DNA from: Akkermansia muciniphila
GTDB taxonomy: Bacteria > Verrucomicrobiota > Verrucomicrobiia > Limisphaerales > SXTU01
Length of the DNA: 48,605 nucleotides
Assembly (NCBI GenBank): GCA_945874145.1
Contig: CAMCFN010000032.1
Location: 1-48,605 of the forward strand
Direction: 5' to 3'
Positions 43,383-48,605 of this stretch are shown one piece after another. Numbering within the stretch: the stretch's first letter is position 1; each line of letters starts with the position of its first letter. The notes beneath the pieces are model-generated. The model saw nothing but the letters and a program-made list of their open reading frames with translations. It did no database searches and had not been told where the DNA came from. The position numbers and the translations under genes are program-made.

Positions 43383-44016
43383 CCGCGACACCGATTTCGC
43401 CATCCTCGCCGACGCGGCCAATCTCGCACGTCTGCGCAAGGCGCTGGCGGAACTGCAGGCCGCCCCCATCGCCGTCCCGCCGTTTGCCATCAAACATCTC
43501 CGGCGCGGCCATGCCATCCATTTCCGTTGCCAGCATCCCGAGGCGTTTCAAATGCGCGTGGACGTGATGGCAAAAATGCGCGGCGTGGATACGTTCGCCA
43601 AACTTTGGAAACGCCGGACTACGTTGCAGATTCCCGGCGGTGAAAAATGCGATCTGCTTTCGCTGCCCGACTTGGTGCAGGCCAAGAAAACCCAGCGCGA
43701 CAAAGATTGGCCGATGATCCGGCGACTGGTTGAGGCGCATTATTTTGAGAACCAGAAGCGGCCCAAGCCCGCGCAAATCCGGTTCTGGTTTCAGGAACTG
43801 CGGACGCCCGAACTGCTCGTGGAACTGGCCCGCCGTTATCCGGAGATTTGCCGGAAGCTGGCCAAGGAGCGCCCGTTGCTCGCTCACGTTCATGCCGGAG
43901 AGCCTGTGGGTTTGGAGCAGGCATTGTTGGCCGAGGAAACTTCCGAACGCCAGCGGGACAGGCAATACTGGTTGCCGCTCAAGGCGGAATTGGAGAAGCT
44001 GCGCCACGCCAAATGA
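43273..44016 (+). CDS. Nucleotidyltransferase-fold protein (AbiEii/MNT-like)
   Basis: A 247-residue protein. [25 protein letters not shown] contains the GG loop (24-25) and the Asp39-x-Asp41 metal-binding pair of polymerase-beta-type nucleotidyltransferases. The rest is helical ([28 protein letters not shown] resembles AbiEii-like C-terminal domains). The start is TTG 43273: GGGAGG at 43262-43267 sits 5 nt before it, and the resulting N-terminus [24 protein letters not shown] leads straight into the domain. ATG 43309 is an alternative. It probably AMPylates or nucleotidylates a target. Its TGA overlaps the ATG of the duplicated thiC tail (44013-44016). Confidence 0.72.
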   Translation: MIPNPIRKVLSSMRAHRVRALLMGGQACVFYGAAEFSRDTDFAILADAANLARLRKALAELQAAPIAVPPFAIKHLRRGHAIHFRCQHPEAFQMRVDVMAKMRGVDTFAKLWKRRTTLQIPGGEKCDLLSLPDLVQAKKTQRDKDWPMIRRLVEAHYFENQKRPKPAQIRFWFQELRTPELLVELARRYPEICRKLAKERPLLAHVHAGEPVGLEQALLAEETSERQRDRQYWLPLKAELEKLRHAK

Positions 44017-44147
44017 AAGCCACCGAAGACGCCCGTAAATACGCCGCCGAACAAGGCATCGCCGAGGAAGAGGCGCTGAAGAAGGGGATGGAAGCGAAGT
44101 CGAAGGAGTTCGTGGAAAAGGGCGCGGAGGTTTACGCGAAGGTGTGA
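44013..44147 (+). pseudogene. Duplicated thiC 3' fragment (44-codon mini-ORF)
   Basis: [20 protein letters not shown] and the following residues repeat the last 44 residues of ThiC with three amino-acid differences in the first nine residues and Val for Ala at the end. It lacks all catalytic parts. The ATG is fused to the preceding stop (ATGA), so it might still be translated as a free 44-residue helical peptide. I treat it as the far copy of a duplication that brackets the inserted gene pair. Confidence 0.85.
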
Positions 44148-44222
44148 GCCTGGTAGGATAATGCCAACCATAGACTTGATTGGGAATAGACAGCGGGTGG
44201 CCGATTTTGTAACCAGCAGGTC

Positions 44223-44582
44223 ATGATTTCTCTGCCGCAGGCCCAACGCTCCGACCGTTTGATGAAGGCAACCACCAGTCTGACGGTGGCGGAGTTCGAG
44301 GCGCTGGCCAAGGAGTTCGCCCCGTTGTGGGACGGGCTGCGGGCCGAGCAGACCGCCGAGGGCACACCCCGCCAACGCCAGCCCGGCGGCGGGCGCAAAG
44401 GTGCCCTGACCACGGCCGAGTGGAAACTCTTCTTCAGCCTCTTTTATTACAAGGCCTATCCCACGCAGGCCTATCCCACGCAGGACTTGATGGGGCTGCT
44501 CTTTGGTTTCACCTAGGGCTGGGTGCGCCGCCTCACCGCCGCCGTCGGCCAGGTGAGGGCACTGTTCCGTCTCGGAAAACTA
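44223..44582 (+). pseudogene. Transposase N-terminal remnant (helix-turn-helix of DDE/IS5-type)
   Basis: The frame encodes LTVAEFEALAKEFAPLWDGLRAEQTAEGTPRQRQPGGGRKGALTTAEWKLFFSLFYYKAYPTQ and then DLMGLLFGF. This matches the N-terminal helix-turn-helix domain of IS5-like DDE transposases (K-L-F-F-I-L-F-Y-x-K-x-Y-P-T-Q-D-L-M-G-L-L-F-G). Two lesions are visible. A 15-bp tandem duplication (44454-44468 and 44469-44483) repeats AYPTQ, and an in-frame TAG ends the frame at 44516 where the family continues. The reading resumes as GWVRRLTAAVGQV. No DDE catalytic domain follows, so it is a dead fragment. Confidence 0.72.
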
Positions 44583-44603
44583 CCGCTAGGGCGCTGTGTT
44601 AAG

Positions 44604-44619
44604 CCGGCAATTCTGCCGG
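44604..44619. repeat. Short GC hairpin
   Basis: CCGGCA, ATTC, TGCCGG between the transposase remnant and the DoxX-like gene. It could be a mark of a former element end; there is no T-run after it. Confidence 0.35.
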
Positions 44620-44650
44620 AACGAAGTGTGCGCAGGCGAATGAATGGTCT

Positions 44651-44992
44651 ATGCTGCCAAACTTGAGCGTCGCCCTTATTCTTTGCTCGGCCATTTCCTT
44701 TCTCGGATACGGCTCCGCGTGCTTTCTCTCCGGCCGCCTAAAACGGGAGTTCGACCGTTACCACCTTGGCTCGCTGCGCGCGCTGACCGGAGGATTGCAG
44801 TTGTGCGCCGCGCTGGGTTTGCTGGCGGGCCTGAGCCAACCGTGGATGGGGCGCGCGGCAGCGGCCGGCCTTGCCCTGATGATGCTGGTCGCGGTCGGCG
44901 TCCGGATCAAAATCAAGGACAGTCTCCTACAGACGACCCCGGCACTGTTCTATCTGGCGCTGAATGCCTACCTGTGTCTGGCAGCGTTCTGA
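44651..44992 (+). CDS. DoxX-like small membrane protein
   Basis: A 113-residue protein with four predicted membrane helices: VALILCSAISFLGYGSACFLS, TGGLQLCAALGLLAGL, AAAAGLALMMLVAVGVRI and PALFYLALNAYLCLAAF. The layout (F-x-R-Y-x-L-G-S-L-R-A-L-T-G-x-L-Q-L) matches small DoxX-family proteins. Function unclear; possibly redox-related at the inner membrane. Confidence 0.72.
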   Translation: MLPNLSVALILCSAISFLGYGSACFLSGRLKREFDRYHLGSLRALTGGLQLCAALGLLAGLSQPWMGRAAAAGLALMMLVAVGVRIKIKDSLLQTTPALFYLALNAYLCLAAF

Positions 44993-45047
44993 CCAACCGG
45001 GATGGCGTCAGTGCTTGATAAAGGCTGCTCCCACCGGGGGGAGAAGT

Positions 45048-45311
45048 TCAAATCGCCTTCTTGTAACTCCTCTGAAACACCTTCTCCGCGCCTTCAACCA
45101 CGCGGTTCGGATCGCAGAGCGTGATGCCGTCGGGGCCGAAGCGGGCGGTGACGGTCGCGCCTTTGCCTTCGGCCATATACTTGAAGTCCAGGTCGCGCAC
45201 CTTCGCGGCGGCGTCCACGATGGCGCAGGTGATGCGGGCTTCCTCGACGGTCGGATACAGGCTGGCCACGGCGTCGCGGGTTTCGCCGGTATGGCTGGAT
45301 GCCAATATCAT
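45048..45311 (-). pseudogene. C-terminal gene fragment, unassigned
   Basis: The 87 codons from ATG 45311 encode HTGETRDAVASLYPTVEEARITCAIVDAAAKVRDLDFKYMAEG and end EGAEKVFQRSYKKAI. VASLYPTVEEARITCAIVDAA resembles the C-terminal helix of Gfo/Idh/MocA-type oxidoreductases, but no Rossmann part is present upstream, where the FG-GAP gene ends instead. It is best read as a truncated leftover; a short real gene cannot be excluded. Confidence 0.4.
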
Positions 45312-45360
45312 GAACTGACCCCTTTCCGCAGCTTCGTGGGTTTGCAACTCGGAGAAGTAT

Positions 45361-46560
45361 TCATCGGCGCGGCAGGGGGACGATAGCGAGTCCTCGTCCC
45401 GAAAGGCCAACGATGATCTCCGGGCGGCCGTCGCCATCCAGGTCGCCGGACGCAACCACGCCAGTCATTTTTGGGATGGCGATGCGCGGACACGCCGCGA
45501 GGCTGTTGGCGGTCAGTGGTTTGTCCTTCTGCTGATACCAGAGAGCGATGCCGGCCTCATTCGTCGGGAGGAAGGCGATGTCGCAGAGCTTGTCGCCGTT
45601 CAGATCAGTGACGAGCAATGGCGTGGCATCCTCGATGACAAAGGTTGGGTTGGCGTTTTCGCTGAAGCCGGTGGGGCTGTTCTGATGATAGACTAGGGTC
45701 TTTCCGGCAGCCGGCACGACAAGATCGAGCTGCGAATCGTCATTCAAATCGCCCGCCATGACCTTGCCGAGGAGCGGCTTGTCGCTGGCCATGAAAGGAG
45801 AGTTCAGCGTGACGACCTGGGCGGCGTCGGCGGGCTGAAGAATCTGCATCTTCAGAAATGGCCCGTAGAAAATGCGGACGCGGTTGTTCGATGGCACGTC
45901 CAGTTTGGCGGACGAGTAGGTCGTGAAGATGACGTCATCGGTGCCGTTGCGATCCATGTCGGCCAGGGTGGAGCGCCAGTTGTCGTTGCGTTCCAGTCCG
46001 GCGAAATAGGCCTCGCCGAATCGATCGTTGCCTTGCCACTGCCGCCACGCCGCTCCGGTAAGAAAATCCGCGCGTCCGCTCTTGTTGACGCGCCCGGTGG
46101 AAACGCCGCCAGCGCCGGTGTCATTCCCGTAGCGGGAGCGGTGCTCTTTCTCAAAGCTTTCGGAGCCGAGAAAAAGGGAAAGGCTTCGCTCCACCCGGAG
46201 GCCGACGGCGAGGTCGTGGCGTCCGTCTCCATCGAAGTCGCCGATGGCGAGGCCAGAGGGCGCGGTCGCACCCAAGGCGATGATCTTGGCCGCCGGCATC
46301 GCGAACTTCCCGTCTTTCTGGAAGAGCAAATGCAGGCGGAATGCGGGAGTGCTCGTTGGCGGCTTCGTCGGGAGCGCTTCGACGAGCGCAATATCCGCGC
46401 GACCATCGCCATTCAGATCGCCCACAGCGATGATCATCGCCGGCGGTGCGTCCTGGATTGTGACGATCGGTTCCTTCCCTTGTCCGAATGCGGAAAGCGT
46501 CAGCGTAGCCAGCAGCAGGAGTGCGCAAGATGTCCGATGGCAGAATGGATAGCGGTGCAT
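45361..46560 (-). CDS. Exported FG-GAP/VCBS repeat protein
   Basis: A 399-residue protein with a signal peptide (SCALLLLATLTLSAFG). At least six calcium-binding FG-GAP type motifs follow: VGDLNGDGRADIALV, IGDFDGDGRHDLAVG, LADMDRNGTDDVIFT, AGDLNDDSQLDLVVP, VTDLNGDKLCDIAFL and SGDLDGDGRPEIIVG. The fold is a beta-propeller of integrin-alpha type used for binding, often of glycans or surfaces. The start at 46560 gives the signal peptide. It is 23 bp after the GH84-like gene and is probably cotranscribed with it. Confidence 0.85.
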   Translation of the reverse strand: MHRYPFCHRTSCALLLLATLTLSAFGQGKEPIVTIQDAPPAMIIAVGDLNGDGRADIALVEALPTKPPTSTPAFRLHLLFQKDGKFAMPAAKIIALGATAPSGLAIGDFDGDGRHDLAVGLRVERSLSLFLGSESFEKEHRSRYGNDTGAGGVSTGRVNKSGRADFLTGAAWRQWQGNDRFGEAYFAGLERNDNWRSTLADMDRNGTDDVIFTTYSSAKLDVPSNNRVRIFYGPFLKMQILQPADAAQVVTLNSPFMASDKPLLGKVMAGDLNDDSQLDLVVPAAGKTLVYHQNSPTGFSENANPTFVIEDATPLLVTDLNGDKLCDIAFLPTNEAGIALWYQQKDKPLTANSLAACPRIAIPKMTGVVASGDLDGDGRPEIIVGLSGRGLAIVPLPRR

Positions 46561-46583
46561 GTTGGCTCTCAGTTTCAGTTCAC

Positions 46584-48605
46584 TCACTTCGCGGGCCGCA
46601 GCACCGCGTAGCTCAGCATGAACCATGGTGCGCCGGTCATGCTGTCGGAGGCTTCGAGGTTTTCGATGCGCAGCGTGTTCGGCACACCGTCGCGCAGCAT
46701 CGCGCCTTTCACTGGAAAGCGCTGGGTGCTCCAGCGGTCGGACGCGAAGGGATTCTCGCCCTCGAAGACGGTGCTGCCATTCATCTGGATGCGGACGCGG
46801 CACTTGGCCGGCGCATTGTCGTCGAGACCGGCGATGATCAACTCCGAGTCTCCGCGCAACGGATAGCCCAACTGGAAGGTCGCTTGCATCGACGGCGCCT
46901 TCGACTGGGCGCCGTTGACCCAAATGACATGGCGGCGAGGGACATCGCGCCAGCTATAGAACTGCGCTGCACGGCCTGCGGTGAACTGGTTCGGCGTCAG
47001 CACCACGCTGGCTTTGGCGTCGGTCTCCGTTTCTTTCAGCGCGAGTTCCTGGACCCGGGCATCCACTTCTGTCGCTTCCTTGAGGTTGGGGTTCTTCAGC
47101 AGCGCCTCGAAGTATTTCTGCCGGTAGCTGACGAAGGTCCCCAGCATGAGCCAGCGGCTTTTCAGCGCGGACGGCGCGGCTTCGTAAAGCGCAGTCAGTT
47201 TCTCGGTCTGCTGGCGGACCAAATCGACATTCCGCGCGGCGAGGGCGCTCGGTTGGAACCAACCGTAGTCGTCCATGACTTCGAGTGCTTTGAAGGCCTC
47301 GACCAGCTTCGGGTAATTCTCAGGCCCGACTAGTTTTTTCGCCGCGATCTCGCCGGAAGCCGCCGGGTCATAGGCGCGGTGGTTCCAGAGCGCATCGAAG
47401 AGCGTCATGTTGATATACGGGTCCTCGCCATTGTAGGCGTAGAAGGAGATGCCGCGGAGGAAGGCCTCGTCATACCAGTCGCGCCACGCTTTCATTGGCT
47501 CGCCGGGATAAGCGTAATAGGGGCTGCCATGATAGGTGCCGCAGGCGTTCTGCCAGAAGACGGGCTTGCGCTGCGTCAAGCCCGCGAACCATCCGAGCTG
47601 TTCCGCCGTGACCTGCGTGGATTTCACCCTCGGACCGCTCCAGTAGATGTCGATCGCCTTCGGCAGCTTGCCGATGGCGGCGAGATACGCGTCTCTGCTT
47701 TCGCCATAAGTCGTCGTGTCATCCGGCCCGGCTGCGCCAAAGTAGAAAGGCGGGCAGAAGAGCATGCGGAAGTGCGGATACTTCGCCGAGATGGCCGCAT
47801 AGACTTTGTTCAGGAAATACACATCCGCCTCGCGCGCCGTGCCAAAGTCCCGCACATCCTCGGGGCTGAGAAAGAACCGGTAGTCATCGTAAAGCAGGCA
47901 GAGACTTCCCCCGGCTTCCGCCAGCGCCATGCCCGCCTTGACCACCAATTGAATGTCCTCTTCCGAATTCGATCTCACCTGCCCCAGTCCCACGTGCCCG
48001 CTAAACGGGAGGATGGAGTCATACCAAGTGATCTTCAGCGGCGTCAGTTGAGCACCGATCTTCTGAATGTGCGCCTTCCATGCGCTGAACTGCGCCTCAT
48101 CGCGCAACGGCAGCCGCCAGTCCGCCGGTTTGCGAAGCTGGCGATACATGACCACATTGGCGCGGAGGACGTTGACGCCGAACCACGCCGCCGAGGCCTG
48201 ATCATCATCTTTGAAGGGCGTAAAACCGCGGGCTCCCGGGAACTCGGGGTAATCCTGAATGCTCGCCGCACGCAGCACCGGCCGGCCGTTTTGCGTCGTG
48301 ATGAGCTGGTTCAAGGAAGTGATGCCCCAAAGCAGGCCGTGGAAGTCACGGCCCTTCAGGAAAACGACATTTTGCGCACCGCTCTTGGCGCAGTGAAGCA
48401 GGTAGCCTTCCGGCTTATCGGGAACGGCCAGTTTCGCAGGCAGCGCGTCATGCGCACCCGTCTCCCCGACAAGAATCAACGTCTCGCTGCGATTCACCGC
48501 CGCCGTGACGACCTGCGGCTGCGCGCCATTCCGCCGAAGACGCTCGACGAGCACGGCCACACGCGGGTCCTCCGGTGCCACGTCCTTTCCGAGCAGCAGC
48601 CCGAC
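46584..48605 (-). CDS. GH84-like beta-N-acetylglucosaminidase-domain protein (partial, 5' end outside window)
   Basis: 673 codons are visible and the N-terminus lies off the right edge. The first part (LILVGETGAHDALP, then LPAKLAVPDKPEGYLLHC and FHGLLWGITSLNQLI) is a GH20b-like N-terminal domain as found before hexosaminidase barrels. The barrel begins GARGFTPF. LCLLYDDYRFF carries the adjacent Asp-Asp pair typical of GH84 substrate-assisted catalysis, though the context is divergent. A helical region and a C-terminal jelly-roll-like part follow (VFEGENPFASDRW). It likely removes N-acetylglucosamine or related residues from glycans outside the cytoplasm; the assignment to GH84 rather than a GH84-like family of unknown activity is moderate. 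Confidence 0.72.
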   Translation of the reverse strand, partial: VGLLLGKDVAPEDPRVAVLVERLRRNGAQPQVVTAAVNRSETLILVGETGAHDALPAKLAVPDKPEGYLLHCAKSGAQNVVFLKGRDFHGLLWGITSLNQLITTQNGRPVLRAASIQDYPEFPGARGFTPFKDDDQASAAWFGVNVLRANVVMYRQLRKPADWRLPLRDEAQFSAWKAHIQKIGAQLTPLKITWYDSILPFSGHVGLGQVRSNSEEDIQLVVKAGMALAEAGGSLCLLYDDYRFFLSPEDVRDFGTAREADVYFLNKVYAAISAKYPHFRMLFCPPFYFGAAGPDDTTTYGESRDAYLAAIGKLPKAIDIYWSGPRVKSTQVTAEQLGWFAGLTQRKPVFWQNACGTYHGSPYYAYPGEPMKAWRDWYDEAFLRGISFYAYNGEDPYINMTLFDALWNHRAYDPAASGEIAAKKLVGPENYPKLVEAFKALEVMDDYGWFQPSALAARNVDLVRQQTEKLTALYEAAPSALKSRWLMLGTFVSYRQKYFEALLKNPNLKEATEVDARVQELALKETETDAKASVVLTPNQFTAGRAAQFYSWRDVPRRHVIWVNGAQSKAPSMQATFQLGYPLRGDSELIIAGLDDNAPAKCRVRIQMNGSTVFEGENPFASDRWSTQRFPVKGAMLRDGVPNTLRIENLEASDSMTGAPWFMLSYAVLRPAK

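Noticed and set aside
44514..44516. Programmed read-through of the TAG in the transposase frame
   Set aside because: The frame also carries a tandem duplication and lacks the catalytic domain, so decay is the simpler explanation.

Overview
The window is GC-rich, densely coded bacterial DNA. It holds no rRNA or tRNA that I could recognise. Gene content points to a soil or freshwater Verrucomicrobiota, most likely the Pedosphaerales/Limisphaerales (old subdivision 3). The pointers are Tat-exported Gfo/Idh/MocA oxidoreductases, a DUF1080 (3-keto-disaccharide hydrolase) protein, several BNR/sialidase-type propellers, a planctomycete/verrucomicrobial-style kinase plus ECF sigma pair, a membrane-fused spermidine synthase-like protein, and abundant short structured repeats. 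This assignment is inferred from gene families only.

Layout. 1-7825: partial thioesterase, membrane spermidine-synthase-like protein, dnaE, and an EpsC/CysE-type serine acetyltransferase. 7850-19539 (minus strand): a tight nine-gene run of exported proteins (DUF1080, Gfo/Idh, FAD oxidoreductase, sialate O-acetylesterase, two BNR sialidase-like proteins, TolB-like propeller, ceramidase-like/LamG protein, SGNH hydrolase). It looks like one glycan or glycolipid processing operon. 19665-21836: Uma2 nuclease, small membrane protein, Gfo/Idh. 21941-28284: zinc-ribbon Ser/Thr kinase translationally coupled to an ECF sigma factor, two SRPBCC proteins, a BNR propeller and a MoaD/ThiS-like protein. 28358-33352: RbsD/FucU, rhodanese, SulP, DUF554, ArsS and bifunctional nuclease. 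33444-40868: holA, STAS, TPR, a U32 peptidase swollen by insertions, IscA/ErpA and Gfo/Idh. 40956-43133: TPP riboswitch and thiC. 43134-44640: an accessory insertion zone at the 3' end of thiC, with a duplicated thiC tail, an overlapping small-protein/nucleotidyltransferase pair and a transposase remnant. 44651-48605: DoxX-like protein, a gene fragment, an FG-GAP propeller and a GH84-like glycosidase running off the window.

The most interesting content is not ordinary genes. (1) Degenerate period-7 tandem tracts occur at eleven or more loci, several as inverted pairs around a short core. Seven tracts lie in frame inside dnaE and the U32 gene. Each locus has its own heptamer variant, and the units are loosely related (G-T/C-N-N-T-C-A). 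(2) REP/BIME-like hairpins share a flank reading GGAGCGCGG and a TTCA loop. They occur as inverted pairs of 104-105 bp, and their stems differ by compensating base changes. In one pair a 149-bp MITE-like element with perfect 20-bp terminal inverted repeats sits exactly in the TTCA loop, flanked by a TTCA duplication. The other pair in the window preserves the empty site. (3) A second hairpin class with 7-bp stems and 3-nt loops lies in frame inside the first membrane gene. (4) The last 135 bp of thiC are duplicated on the far side of an overlapping toxin-antitoxin-like gene pair. Together these suggest a genome being actively decorated by small non-autonomous repeats that even enter essential genes.
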